A stretch of 35,281 bases of DNA from Desulfobacteraceae bacterium (GCA_011390345.1 JAABSP010000053.1:1-35281); one strand, 5' to 3'; shown: positions 7,988 to 17,428, counted from the stretch's first letter. The notes: a model not told the origin generated them from the letters alone. A program made the numbers and translations.

Positions 7988-8881
7988 ATGAGGAAATGGA
8001 CAGGTCTGACGGGAATTCTGCTGAGTATTCTGCTCCTGGCGGGGCTCTGCGCTGCCGAGACAGGGCATTACGTCAACGGCGTGGAGGGGATCAAGGCCGC
8101 AACACTGCCGCCGCCGGGAAACTATTATCGGATGTATGCCACCTTTTACAACGCCGATACCCTGACAGATGCGGACGGCAATGAGATCGACATCGGCTTT
8201 GACGCGTTCGTCTTCGCCAATGTCCACCGGTTTATCTGGATTTCGGATATCGAGCTTCTCGGGGGCAGCTACGGCGCAGACTTTTTCATCCCGCTGCTCT
8301 ACTCCGAGGTGGAGATCGGCGCCTTCGGCATCGAGGAGGACGAGTTCGGCCTTGGTGATCTGATCATAGAGCCCCTGATCATCAGTTGGCATGGCCGGAG
8401 ATATGATGCGGCCACCGCCCTTGCCTTCTATCTCCCGACAGGAGACTACAATGAGACCAACCCCGCCTCCCCCGGCAAGGGCTTCTGGACAGTGATGGGC
8501 ACGCTGGGCGGAACCTATTATCTCGATCACAGAAAGAAGTGGTCCGCTTCAATCCTTGCCCGATATGAGACCCACTTCGAGGAGGATACCGACATCACCC
8601 CCGGAGATGATTTCCACTTTGAATGGGGCGTAGGCCGTACCATCGCGTCGGACTGGATCTGGGATGTGGGCGTCGCGGGATACTGCCAGTGGCAGGTGAC
8701 GGATGACGACGGCCCCGGGGCATCTGACGACAATGATCGGGTCTATGCTGTCGGCCCCCATATCAGCGCGATGATTCCGAGTCTCAAAATGGGCATATCG
8801 CTGATGAACAAATGGGAGTTCGAAGCCCGGGACCGGACCGAGGGCAGCGTCACCACCCTGACGATCTCCAGGATGTTCTAA
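7988..8881 (+). CDS. Outer-membrane beta-barrel protein, MetA-pathway-of-phenol-degradation (SphA-like) family
   Basis: The protein has 297 residues. Residues 1-23 are a signal peptide: MRK, a hydrophobic core, then a cleavage site near CAAE. The mature part alternates hydrophobic and polar residues and is rich in Tyr, Trp, Phe and Gly, as in a transmembrane beta-barrel, and it ends in Phe (SRMF), the outer-membrane assembly signature. The segments GVEGIKAATLPPPGNYYRMY, YLPTGDYN and NPASPGKGFWTVMGTLGGTYY match what is known of the Phenol_MetA_deg/SphA family, thought to be hydrophobic-substrate channels. The substrate cannot be inferred. AAAGGAG stands about eight bases before the ATG. It is probably transcribed separately from the GTPases because of the 146-base gap and hairpin between them. 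Confidence 0.85.
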   Translation: MRKWTGLTGILLSILLLAGLCAAETGHYVNGVEGIKAATLPPPGNYYRMYATFYNADTLTDADGNEIDIGFDAFVFANVHRFIWISDIELLGGSYGADFFIPLLYSEVEIGAFGIEEDEFGLGDLIIEPLIISWHGRRYDAATALAFYLPTGDYNETNPASPGKGFWTVMGTLGGTYYLDHRKKWSASILARYETHFEEDTDITPGDDFHFEWGVGRTIASDWIWDVGVAGYCQWQVTDDDGPGASDDNDRVYAVGPHISAMIPSLKMGISLMNKWEFEARDRTEGSVTTLTISRMF

Positions 8882-8900
8882 AAAATTTTAGAAAACCCCT

Positions 8901-8964
8901 GCCGGACCTTTTGCCCCCATCTTCTATTGCAATAATTCCTTTCCATAGGGGCAAAAAGTCCGGC
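8901..8964. repeat. 17-bp imperfect inverted repeat with nested palindrome
   Basis: The left arm (8901-8917, GCCGGACCTTTTGCCCC) and right arm (8948-8964, GGGGCAAAAAGTCCGGC) pair at 16 of 17 positions across a 30-base AT-rich loop. The loop holds a perfect palindrome, TATTGCAATA (8925-8934). No T-run follows either arm, so it is not a classical intrinsic terminator. It lies between the outer-membrane protein gene and the promoter-like TTGACA of the pfaD operon. Confidence 0.75.
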
Positions 8965-8992
8965 CAATCCGCGGCCCTTTCCATTGTATCTC

Positions 8993-9021
8993 TTGACACA
9001 CCTCTTTTCATTGTTTAAAAA
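8993..9021 (+). promoter_or_regulatory. Candidate sigma70 promoter for the pfaD/synthase operon
   Basis: A perfect -35 TTGACA (8993-8998) is followed by 17 bases and TAAAAA (9016-9021, 4 of 6). It sits 140 bases before the preferred pfaD start and 29 bases after the inverted repeat. This is the only good match in the gap. Confidence 0.45.
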
Positions 9022-9162
9022 TAGATACTTTAGTCCATCCGTCCGGGACGGTTTGTCATCGTTTTTGCCGCTTTTCTCCATATGTTGTATGTGGACTATC
9101 CGCTGAGCAGTATATTTTGGCGTCATGACCTCATCGACAGCGATCCTTCGCAAGGGCCGGAG

Positions 9163-10878
9163 ATGACATATCACCTGGCGGAAACAGAGAACAAATTTCG
9201 GGAACAGGATAAGAAACCAATATATATGACACCTGAAACCATACGCGGCTGGTGGACGGGGAACGGTGCAGAACCGGACACGGCCGACGGAGCGCTTGCG
9301 GATTGGCTGAAGCGGGTCCGAAGCCCTATTTACCTGCTGCAGATCCACGGCCGCCTCGGCGTGAGCCGCAGCGGAAAAATCTGCATCGGCCGGGGAAAAA
9401 TGGACCAGGAAGAGGGATACCCCCTCCTGGCCTATGCCCCTGCCCTTCCGCCCGAGGACCTGGGGGACCCGGTCTTCAAGGAAACCTACGGCCTCCGCTA
9501 CTCATATGTGGCCGGCGCGATGGCCAACGGCATCACATCGGTCGATATGGTATCTGCCATGGGAAAGGCCGGAATGATCGGCTTTTTCGGCGCGGCCGGG
9601 CTCCATCCGGACGAAGTGGAGGATGCCATGGACCGGCTGCAGCGCTCGCTGGGAGATATCCCCTTCGGCTCCAACCTCATCTACAGCCCCAATGATCCCG
9701 AACTGGAGGCCGAGACGGTTCGCCGATACCTGAACCGGAAGGTGCGAAACATCAGCGCTTCGGCCTACCTCGATCTGAGCCTTCCCCTGGTCCTTTACCG
9801 GGTCAAGGGGATTCACCAGGAGAGCGGAGGGAATATCGTCTGCCCCAACCGGGTGGTGGCCAAGGTCTCCCGGGTCGAGGTGGCCCGCCGCTTCCTCTCG
9901 CCGCCGCCGGAGAAGATGCTCAACCGGCTTCTGGAGCAGAACCTCATCAGCCGAACCGAGGCGGAGCTGGCCCGCCATATCCCGATGGCCCATGACATGA
10001 CCGCAGAGGCCGACTCCGGGGGCCACACCGACAACCGGCCGGCACTTGCCCTGCTGCCCACCATGATCGCGCTCCGCAACGAGATGCAGGAGAAGTACAA
10101 GTACCAGCGGCCCCCCTGCGTGGGGCTGGCCGGCGGCATCTCCACCCCGGCCTCTGCGGCCGCGGCCTTTGCAATGGGCGCGGCCTATGTGCTGACCGGA
10201 TCGGTCAACCAGTCCTGCATCGAGGCCGGCACATCGGCAAAGGTCCGCGACATGCTCTGCGAAGCCTGCCAGGCCGACATCACCATGGCGCCGGCCGCGG
10301 ACATGTTCGAGATGGGGGTAAAAGTTCAGGTCTTAAAGCGGGGAACCATGTTTCCCCAGCGCGCGGCAAAGCTCTATGAGATATACAGAGCCTATCCCGC
10401 ATACGAGGCCGTACCGGAAAACCAGCGGAAGATGCTGGAGCGGGATTACTTCAAAACCAGCTTCGAGGAGGAGTGGGAATCGACCCGGAAATTCTTCGAG
10501 GTCCGGGACCCGGCGCAGATCGAACGCGCGGCAAAAGATCCGCGTCATAAAATGGCCCTCGTATTTCGCTCCTATCTCGGCAGAGCCTCGGGCTGGGCCG
10601 TTTCCGGCGTTTTAGACCGCGTCATAGACTATCAGATCTGGTGCGGCCCTTCCCTCGGGGCCTTCAATGAATGGGTCCGGGGGAGCTTTCTGGAAAAGCC
10701 GGAGAACCGGAAGAGCGTCACCGTGGCCATGAATCTTATGGTCGGGGCATCCCTTGTGACGCGGGCATCATGGCTGCGAAACCAGGGGGTCAGACTGCCG
10801 GCAGGGGCCGGCGACTTCTCCCCCGTCGACATCCCGGAAATCAACCGTCTTCTTGAAAATCAAAATGACATCGAATAA
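9163..10878 (+). CDS. pfaD: PfaD-family trans-acting enoyl reductase (FMN, nitronate monooxygenase-like fold)
   Basis: PfaD proteins are stand-alone, FMN-dependent enoyl reductases that serve polyunsaturated-fatty-acid synthases and related polyketide synthases. Family hallmarks are present: MANGITSVDMVSAMGKAGM, GFFGAAGLHPDEVEDAM, EADSGGHTDNRP with the conserved His, GLAGGISTPASAAAAFAMGA followed by YVLTGSVNQSC for the flavin phosphate, APAADMFEMGVKVQVLKRG, and near the end DYQIWCGPSLGAFNEWVRGS. The frame is open from an ATG at 9082. The ATG at 9163 (571 aa) has AGGG six bases upstream. The ATG at 9226 (550 aa) fits the usual N-terminus (GWWTGNG) best but has a poor ribosome-binding site. The 3' end overlaps the synthase gene by 14 bases, so both proteins are likely made together. 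Confidence 0.93.
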   Translation: MTYHLAETENKFREQDKKPIYMTPETIRGWWTGNGAEPDTADGALADWLKRVRSPIYLLQIHGRLGVSRSGKICIGRGKMDQEEGYPLLAYAPALPPEDLGDPVFKETYGLRYSYVAGAMANGITSVDMVSAMGKAGMIGFFGAAGLHPDEVEDAMDRLQRSLGDIPFGSNLIYSPNDPELEAETVRRYLNRKVRNISASAYLDLSLPLVLYRVKGIHQESGGNIVCPNRVVAKVSRVEVARRFLSPPPEKMLNRLLEQNLISRTEAELARHIPMAHDMTAEADSGGHTDNRPALALLPTMIALRNEMQEKYKYQRPPCVGLAGGISTPASAAAAFAMGAAYVLTGSVNQSCIEAGTSAKVRDMLCEACQADITMAPAADMFEMGVKVQVLKRGTMFPQRAAKLYEIYRAYPAYEAVPENQRKMLERDYFKTSFEEEWESTRKFFEVRDPAQIERAAKDPRHKMALVFRSYLGRASGWAVSGVLDRVIDYQIWCGPSLGAFNEWVRGSFLEKPENRKSVTVAMNLMVGASLVTRASWLRNQGVRLPAGAGDFSPVDIPEINRLLENQNDIE

Positions 10879-13800
10879 AAAAACCGAAAATCAGACCCCA
10901 TCGAATCCGTCGAACAGGCCGGTCGCCATCATCGGCATGGGATGCATCTTTCCCAGGGGAGACGGCCTCAAAGCTTACTGGCGGCTCCTCTTCGAGGGAA
11001 GGGACGCGATCGCGGAAGTCCCCCCCTCCCACTGGAGTGCCGCGGACTATTTCGATGCGGACCCGAAGCGTCCGGATCATGTCTACTGCACCCGTGGGGG
11101 ATTCATCTCCCCGGTCTCCTTCGACCCCTCGGAGTTCGGCATCCCCCCCTCCTCCCTGGAGGCCACCGACACCTCCCAACTGCTGGGGCTGGTCGCGGCC
11201 AAACGGGCACTGGAGGATGCGGGATACGGAGAGGGCCGAAGCTTTGACCGGGAGCGGACCAGCGTTATGCTGGGGGTCACCGGAACCCAGGAGCTGGTCA
11301 TTCCCCTGGGGGCCCGGCTCGGCTTTCCCCGCTGGAAAAAGGCACTGGCCGAGGCCGGGGTCGAGGAGAGCAAGGCTCAGGCGGTCATGGAGAAGATCTC
11401 AGATACCTACGTCTCCTGGCAGGAGAACTCTTTTCCGGGGCTCTTGGGCAATGTGGTGGCCGGCCGGATCTGCAACCGGCTCGATCTGGGAGGAACCAAC
11501 TGTGTGGTGGATGCGGCCTGTGCCAGCTCCATGAGCGCGATCCATCTGGGCCTGATGGAACTCTACACGGGCCGCTCGGAGATGGTACTCTCCGGCGGCG
11601 TCGATCTTCTAAACGACATCTTCATGCATATGTGCTTCTCCAGAACCCAGATCCTTTCGGCCAGCGGGGATATCCGCCCCTTTTCGGCAAACGCGGACGG
11701 AACGGTCCTCGGCGAGGGGATCGGCATCCTCGTCTTCAAGCGCCTGAAAGATGCCCAAAGGGACGGGGACCGGATCTATTCCGTGATCCGGGGCATCGGC
11801 ACATCGAGCGACGGAAAGTCCCAGAGCATCTACGCACCCAGAGCCGAAGGCCAGGCCAGAGCCCTGAGAGGTGCATACGAGGCGGCTGGAATCGACCCGG
11901 GCACAGTGGAACTCGTGGAGGCCCACGGAACCGGCACACGGGTTGGCGACGCGGTGGAGATCAAGGGGCTCAAATCGGTATTTGCACCGGCCGGGGAGAA
12001 GATCGACGCCCCCTGGTGCGCGGTGGGATCGGTGAAGTCCATGATCGGCCACACCAAGGCGGCCGCAGGGGCCGCAGGGCTGATCAAGACAACCCTCGCC
12101 CTCCATCACAAGGTCCTCCCGCCGACATTGAAGATCGAAACCCCGGACCCGAATCTCGGCCTGGAAGGGAGCCCCTTCTATCTCAATCCCCGCTCCCGTC
12201 CCTGGATCAAAACAGAAGATCATCCCCGCAGGGCCGGCGTCAGTGCGTTCGGCTTCGGCGGCAGCAATTTTCACCTGGTTCTGGAGGAGTACGGAGAGAA
12301 GAAGGAGGAGATCGCCTGGAACGGGGGAATCCGGATCTTCGCCTTTTCCGGAGAGAGCCGGGAATCTATCCTTCAGCAGCTCCGGGCATTGAAAGCGCGG
12401 ATGGAAAATGCCCAGCCCCAGGAAGTGACCCAAGACCAGGATCTTACAGAAGAGTGGATCTCCAATGAGGCCGCATCGACCTGCCTCAAATTTTCCGGCA
12501 CGGACACATGCAGGCTCATGCTTCTGCATGAGGAGGAAAAAAGGAACCGCCTCTCTCCCGCGGCTCTTCTGGAAATCGGAATCAGCCACCTCTCCGGAGG
12601 CCCCGGCCGGGAGGAGATCTTCTACGGAGAGGGGGAGAAGCCGGGAAAGCTTGCCTTCCTCTTTCCGGGACAGGGAAGCCAGTATCTGGAAATGGGAAGG
12701 GATCTCGGGTGCATCTTTCCCGGAGTCCTGGATGCGATGGAGGCGGCCGCAGACGCAGCCAGTGCCTCTTTTTCCCTGGGAAAACTTCTCTTTCCCCCGC
12801 CGGCCCATCTGCCCGAGCAGCGGAAAGCACAGGAGGAGGCCCTTCGGCAGACCGATGTAGCCCAGCCAGCCATCGCCGCGATCAGCTTAGGGATGCTTCA
12901 GATCCTGACGGACTTCGGGGTTCGGCCCGATGCGGTCTGCGGCCACAGCTTCGGTGAGCTGACCGCGCTCTATGCCGCGGGAGTCATGGACAGAAAAGAG
13001 CTTCTCGATCTGGCCGTGCTCCGGGGACGGGTGATGGCACAGGCCGGGGGCGGCAAGGGCGGGATGCTTGCGGTAAAGGCGCGGCTGGAGGAGATTGAAG
13101 GACAGATTCTGTCCCGGATTTCCGATATCGTGCTGGCCAACCGGAATACTCCGCACCAAGGGGTACTCTCCGGTTCTGACGCGGCCATCGAAAAAGCGGA
13201 AGACCTCTGCCGGAAGATCGGGTGGAAAGCCGTTCGCCTTCCGGTATCAGCGCCCTTTCACAGCCCGGCAATGAAGGCCGCAACTGAACCTTTTGCCGAA
13301 TCCCTTCAAAAAATTGAATTTAAACCCTCGGCCGTTCCGGTATATGCCAATACCACGGCTGCCCCCTATCCGGATGATCCGGAAGAAGCCAGAAGACTCC
13401 TTTCGGAACAGTTGATCCGGCCGGTCGATTTTGTGGGGGAAATCCTAAATCTTTACAAAAGCGGTGTACGAACCTTTATCGAGGTGGGTCCCAAATCTGT
13501 GCTGACCGGACTGGTCCGCGCGATCTTAAAGGATGCATCTGTAACGGCTGGGGCCATTGATGCCTCATCCGGGGCTCGTCCCGGACTTGCGGATCTGGCA
13601 AAAGGTCTCTGCCGGCTGGCGGCTCTCGGATATCCGGTTCGCCTGGAGAATTGGGAGACGCCGGTGCAAGAGCTGAAAAAGCAGCGCATGAGCATTCCGC
13701 TCTGCGGAGCCAACTACCGTTCCGTTTCACCTTCATCCCAAAAAAAAGCGCCGGTTCCACCGGCCCAAAACAGTCCTAAACCTATGGAAAGAAAAGCGCA

Positions 13801-16800
13801 ATCCCCGCAATCCCATCATCATCATTCGGATCAGGTGCCGCAGAATCCGCAGCCGCGCCATTCAGCCGCGGACGCGCTCCGGGTCGTGGAAGAGGGCCTG
13901 AAATCGATGCAGGCCCTGCAGATGCAGACCGCTCAGACCCATCAGAAATTTCTTGAGTCCCAGACCCAGGCCAGCAGAACCCTTCAGGAGATGGTCTCCA
14001 GCACCCGAAGACTGGCAGAGGCGGCAGCAGGACTTTCACCCCAGGCCCCGCATCCGTCGGAACAGGGCGCGGACCCTTCAAGGGCGCAAGCATCTTCTGC
14101 CAATCCACTTCCAGCCTTTTCCGATCCTCATCCGGCTCCCAAGGCAGATCCTGTTCAGGAGGATCTTCAGCAATCCCCTCCTGCCCCGGCTTCAACCGCT
14201 GCAAATGAAAGGGTTTCAAAGGCCGAAAGCGCCCCTGAAGAGAAAACCAGGGATGAAGATGCAATTGCCTCTCTAATCCTGGAGGTGGTGAGCGGGTTGA
14301 CCGGATATCCGGCCGAGATGCTCTCCTTTGACATGGACATCGAATCGGATCTGGGCATCGATTCCATCAAGCGCGTCGAGATCCTGTCCACTCTGGAAGA
14401 GCGGATGCCGGATCTGCCCCCGGTTTCGCCCGAGATCATGGGAACCCTTCGGACTCTGGGCGAGATCGTGGAACACCTGAAAGGGCAGCGGCACACATCT
14501 TCTGTAAAAGAGAAGATGCCTGCCGTCGCCCCAAAGGAACCGGCACAAAGTGGACATAATGGACAAAATGGACCGTCTGATGTATTTGATGAAAAGATCC
14601 GAAGCACCCTTCTGGAAGTGGTCAGCGGGCTGACCGGCTATCCGGCCGAGATGCTCTCCTTTGACATGGACATCGAATCGGATCTGGGCATCGATTCCAT
14701 CAAGCGCGTCGAGATCCTCTCGGCCTTTGAGGAAGAGATGCCGGAACTGCCCCCGGTCTCACCCGAGATCATGGGAACCCTCAGAACCCTGGGCCAGATC
14801 ATCGAGCATCTTTCCGGCACATCCTTTTCACCTGCAGATCATTCCCCGGCCGAACAGCCGCCGGAAGAAAGGGTCTCCTTTGCAAACCCGCTACCCCGGC
14901 AGGATGGCTCCGGAGCCGGAAATCAAGCCGTTGAAGCAGCAGAATGGCTGGAGAGAAAAGAGATCCGGCTCGTTCCGCTCCAAAAGGCCTTCGAATCCCC
15001 CCTCTCCTTTCCGGAAGGAGCCGAGATTCTGATCACCGAGGATGGCAAAGGAGTGGCTCAAGCCATCGCGGATGCTTTGGCGGAGCGGAGAATAAAAACC
15101 CGCAGGATCAGTCCCGATCTCTGGCCCGATCTCAGACCCGATCTTTCCAAGGATACCGTTAATTTTGAAGATGCGGCCGGTCTCATACTGATCGGCGATG
15201 CATGGAACGAAAACCCGGAAAGGCTTCCGAAAGAGGCTTTCTCCGTTGCCCGCGGGGCTGCTGCTTTGCTGATGGAAGCGGCTCGAAGGGGGGGTGCTGC
15301 CTTTTTGACGGTCAGCCGAATGGACGGCGGATTCGGGTTCAACGGAAAACCGATTCCCCATCCCCTGCAGGGGGCATTATCCGGGCTTGCAAAGACAGCT
15401 TCCCTGGAATGGGAGGGGGTCTCCTGCCGGGCCATCGATCTGGACCCGGATTGGGCCGATCTCCAGGAGATTGGCAGGGCAGTGGCCGCGGAATTTCTGC
15501 ATGAGGGCCCCCCCGAAGTGGGGCTTTCGGCCCAGAGCCGGTGCAGAGTCGCCCTGACCCCGGCCCTTCCCCCGGAAGGGGAGTTGAATCTCTCTCCAAA
15601 AGATCCGGTGGTCATCACGGGCGGCGCGAGGGGCGTCACCGCGGCCGGGGCCATTGCACTGGCCCAGAGGGTTCAGCCGACGCTTCTGCTCATCGGCCGA
15701 TCTTCGCTTTCCGATCCCGAACCGGAATGGCTGAAAGGGATTTTCGATGCCGCGGCCGTGAAGCGGGCCATTCTGGAAAATGAATTCGCAGATGCTCCCC
15801 CCTCTCCCAAGGATCTCGAAGCGCTATATCAACGGTACATGGCCGCGCGGGAGGTTGCGGAAAACCTCGAACGTATCCGCGAAACCGGCACAACGGTTCG
15901 GTATTACGCTGCTGATGTCAGAGATGAAAAAGCGATCGGAAAAATCTTTGCAGAGATCCGAAAGGAATTCGGCCCGATCCGGGCCATCATCCACGGGGCC
16001 GGATACCTTCAGGACCGCAGGATCATCGACAAGACAGACCAGCAGTTCGAAGCGGTCTTCTCCACAAAGGTGAAGGGCATAGAGGTGCTTCTCAAAGCCG
16101 CGGGGGATGATCCCCTGAAATACCTGATCCTCTTCTCCTCTGTTGCAGCTCGTATGGGCAACCAGGGCCAGGTCGATTACGCGATGGCAAACGAAGTCCT
16201 CAACAAGATCGCACAGAATGAGGCCGTAAAACGCCCCGGTTGCCGGGTGATCTCCGTGAACTGGGGTCCCTGGGACGGGGGTATGGTCTCTGAAGCCCTG
16301 AAAAAGGAGTTCCGCGGGAAGGGAATCGGCCTGATTCCCACAGGGGCCGGAGCCCGATCCCTGCTCCAGGAGATGGAAATTCCCGGGGAGAATCGGGCTG
16401 CGGGGCTTCCGACAGAGGTGATGATCGGCTCGGGCTTCGGAGACCAGGAGAAGTGGGATCTGCCAGAGGAGTTCGTTACCGCAGCACCGGTTCAAGCCCA
16501 GGTTCAAGCTCCGGCCCTCTCACTGACCTTCAAAAGGGAGATCGACCCGATCCGATATCCGATCCTCGATTCCCACCGGATCGCGGGCAGCCCAGTGGTT
16601 CCCTTTGCCCTGATGACCGAATGGCTCGGCTGCGGTGCGCTCCATGAGAATCCGGGCCTCTTTTTGCAGGGGCTGGACGATATCCGCCTGCTCAACGGCA
16701 TCCGGATCGGCGAGGAAAAGAAGCTGATCCGCATGATGGCCGGAAAGGCCCGAAAAACCGGCTCGACCTATGAGGTGGATGTGGAGATCAGAGACGGGAT

Positions 16801-17362
16801 TCAGGATGGGATCGAGGTTATCCACTACCGGGCCAGGGCCATCCTCGGCAGCAGACAGCCCTCCCCTCCCCCCTTTGACCCCTCCGTCTTCATGAAGGGG
16901 AACGGCTATCAGCGAAGCATCGACGAGATCTATGAAAACGTCCTCTTCCACGGGTCGGACCTTCGAGGGATCAAAAAGGTGATCAGCCTTTCAGAGCGTT
17001 TCATGACCGCAGTGCTTGCGGCCGCGCCCGCGCCCGACCAGTGGATGAAGGAGCCTGTCCGGAGCCGCTGGATCGGAGATCCCCTGGTACTCGATTCGGC
17101 CTTTCAGATGGCCATCCTCTGGACCTATGAACAGAAAGGGCAGACCTGCCTGCCGAGCTATGCCGCGAGCTACCGCCAGTTCTGCCGCGGATTTCCCAAG
17201 GAGGGAGTCACCGCGATCCTGGAGATCCGGGAGGTGACGCGCCATAAGATGAAGGGGGACTTCACCTTTGTGAACGCAGAAAACGAAGTGGTGGCCCGGC
17301 TGACCGGATACGAGGCCGTGATGGACCCCTCATTGATCCAGGCCTTCAAGAAGTCTGCATGA
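10865..17362 (+). CDS. PfaA-like iterative polyketide/fatty-acid synthase: KS-AT-ACP-ACP-KR-DH
   Basis: The protein has 2165 residues from the ATG at 10865; a TTG at 10853 is the alternative. Domains in order: ketosynthase (about 16-470) with active Cys219 in DAACASS, then EAHGTGT and the GHTKAAAG His motif; acyltransferase (about 595-890) with FLFPGQGSQ and Ser695 in GHSFGE; a His/Gln-rich linker and a helical segment (MQALQMQTAQTHQKFL) typical of PfaA-like synthases; two acyl-carrier domains with phosphopantetheine Ser1167 and Ser1278 in LGIDSIKRVEIL; ketoreductase (about 1580-1815) with TGGARGV, the HGAG motif and LFSSVAARMGNQGQVDYAMAN; and a C-terminal hot-dog dehydratase with His1904 (HRIAGSPVVPFAL) and Asp2077 (LDSAFQ). 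PfaD can supply the missing enoyl reductase. There is no thioesterase domain, and no PfaB, PfaC or PfaE gene nearby. The product is unknown: a reduced or polyunsaturated acyl chain is likely. Confidence 0.92.
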   Translation: MTSNKKTENQTPSNPSNRPVAIIGMGCIFPRGDGLKAYWRLLFEGRDAIAEVPPSHWSAADYFDADPKRPDHVYCTRGGFISPVSFDPSEFGIPPSSLEATDTSQLLGLVAAKRALEDAGYGEGRSFDRERTSVMLGVTGTQELVIPLGARLGFPRWKKALAEAGVEESKAQAVMEKISDTYVSWQENSFPGLLGNVVAGRICNRLDLGGTNCVVDAACASSMSAIHLGLMELYTGRSEMVLSGGVDLLNDIFMHMCFSRTQILSASGDIRPFSANADGTVLGEGIGILVFKRLKDAQRDGDRIYSVIRGIGTSSDGKSQSIYAPRAEGQARALRGAYEAAGIDPGTVELVEAHGTGTRVGDAVEIKGLKSVFAPAGEKIDAPWCAVGSVKSMIGHTKAAAGAAGLIKTTLALHHKVLPPTLKIETPDPNLGLEGSPFYLNPRSRPWIKTEDHPRRAGVSAFGFGGSNFHLVLEEYGEKKEEIAWNGGIRIFAFSGESRESILQQLRALKARMENAQPQEVTQDQDLTEEWISNEAASTCLKFSGTDTCRLMLLHEEEKRNRLSPAALLEIGISHLSGGPGREEIFYGEGEKPGKLAFLFPGQGSQYLEMGRDLGCIFPGVLDAMEAAADAASASFSLGKLLFPPPAHLPEQRKAQEEALRQTDVAQPAIAAISLGMLQILTDFGVRPDAVCGHSFGELTALYAAGVMDRKELLDLAVLRGRVMAQAGGGKGGMLAVKARLEEIEGQILSRISDIVLANRNTPHQGVLSGSDAAIEKAEDLCRKIGWKAVRLPVSAPFHSPAMKAATEPFAESLQKIEFKPSAVPVYANTTAAPYPDDPEEARRLLSEQLIRPVDFVGEILNLYKSGVRTFIEVGPKSVLTGLVRAILKDASVTAGAIDASSGARPGLADLAKGLCRLAALGYPVRLENWETPVQELKKQRMSIPLCGANYRSVSPSSQKKAPVPPAQNSPKPMERKAQSPQSHHHHSDQVPQNPQPRHSAADALRVVEEGLKSMQALQMQTAQTHQKFLESQTQASRTLQEMVSSTRRLAEAAAGLSPQAPHPSEQGADPSRAQASSANPLPAFSDPHPAPKADPVQEDLQQSPPAPASTAANERVSKAESAPEEKTRDEDAIASLILEVVSGLTGYPAEMLSFDMDIESDLGIDSIKRVEILSTLEERMPDLPPVSPEIMGTLRTLGEIVEHLKGQRHTSSVKEKMPAVAPKEPAQSGHNGQNGPSDVFDEKIRSTLLEVVSGLTGYPAEMLSFDMDIESDLGIDSIKRVEILSAFEEEMPELPPVSPEIMGTLRTLGQIIEHLSGTSFSPADHSPAEQPPEERVSFANPLPRQDGSGAGNQAVEAAEWLERKEIRLVPLQKAFESPLSFPEGAEILITEDGKGVAQAIADALAERRIKTRRISPDLWPDLRPDLSKDTVNFEDAAGLILIGDAWNENPERLPKEAFSVARGAAALLMEAARRGGAAFLTVSRMDGGFGFNGKPIPHPLQGALSGLAKTASLEWEGVSCRAIDLDPDWADLQEIGRAVAAEFLHEGPPEVGLSAQSRCRVALTPALPPEGELNLSPKDPVVITGGARGVTAAGAIALAQRVQPTLLLIGRSSLSDPEPEWLKGIFDAAAVKRAILENEFADAPPSPKDLEALYQRYMAAREVAENLERIRETGTTVRYYAADVRDEKAIGKIFAEIRKEFGPIRAIIHGAGYLQDRRIIDKTDQQFEAVFSTKVKGIEVLLKAAGDDPLKYLILFSSVAARMGNQGQVDYAMANEVLNKIAQNEAVKRPGCRVISVNWGPWDGGMVSEALKKEFRGKGIGLIPTGAGARSLLQEMEIPGENRAAGLPTEVMIGSGFGDQEKWDLPEEFVTAAPVQAQVQAPALSLTFKREIDPIRYPILDSHRIAGSPVVPFALMTEWLGCGALHENPGLFLQGLDDIRLLNGIRIGEEKKLIRMMAGKARKTGSTYEVDVEIRDGIQDGIEVIHYRARAILGSRQPSPPPFDPSVFMKGNGYQRSIDEIYENVLFHGSDLRGIKKVISLSERFMTAVLAAAPAPDQWMKEPVRSRWIGDPLVLDSAFQMAILWTYEQKGQTCLPSYAASYRQFCRGFPKEGVTAILEIREVTRHKMKGDFTFVNAENEVVARLTGYEAVMDPSLIQAFKKSA
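14306..14385 (+). repeat. 80-bp perfect direct repeat, copy 1 (first ACP)
   Basis: This copy is identical to 14639-14718, 333 bases downstream. It encodes the core of the acyl-carrier domain from YPAEMLSF through the DSIK phosphopantetheine site. Identity at synonymous positions suggests a recent duplication or gene conversion within the synthase gene. Confidence 0.9.
14639..14718 (+). repeat. 80-bp perfect direct repeat, copy 2 (second ACP)
   Basis: This is the second copy of the repeat at 14306-14385 and forms the core of ACP2. The flanking ACP sequence also matches closely at protein level (PPVSPEIMGTLRTLG in both), whereas the linker between the two ACPs is unrelated. Confidence 0.9.
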
Positions 17363-17370
17363 TCTAAGAA

Positions 17371-17409
17371 GGTGCGCATCCCTTTGGTTTTGGTTGCGCA
17401 CCTTTTTTT
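17371..17409 (+). terminator. Intrinsic terminator after the synthase gene
   Basis: GGTGCGCA (17371-17378) pairs perfectly with TGCGCACC (17395-17402) across a 16-base loop, and seven T residues follow immediately. It lies nine bases after the synthase stop codon and should end the pfaD-synthase transcript. Confidence 0.85.
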
Positions 17410-17428
17410 GCTTTTTCCAAAAAAGTTG

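Noticed and set aside
9082-9162. N-terminal extension of PfaD from the ATG at 9082
   Set aside because: No Shine-Dalgarno precedes 9082, and the added 27 residues do not resemble PfaD proteins, which begin near the GWWTGNG segment. 9163 has a usable ribosome-binding site.
11609-12808. 399-codon minus-strand open frame
   Set aside because: It is fully antisense to the ketosynthase and acyltransferase domains of the synthase, and no family motif is seen in its translation.
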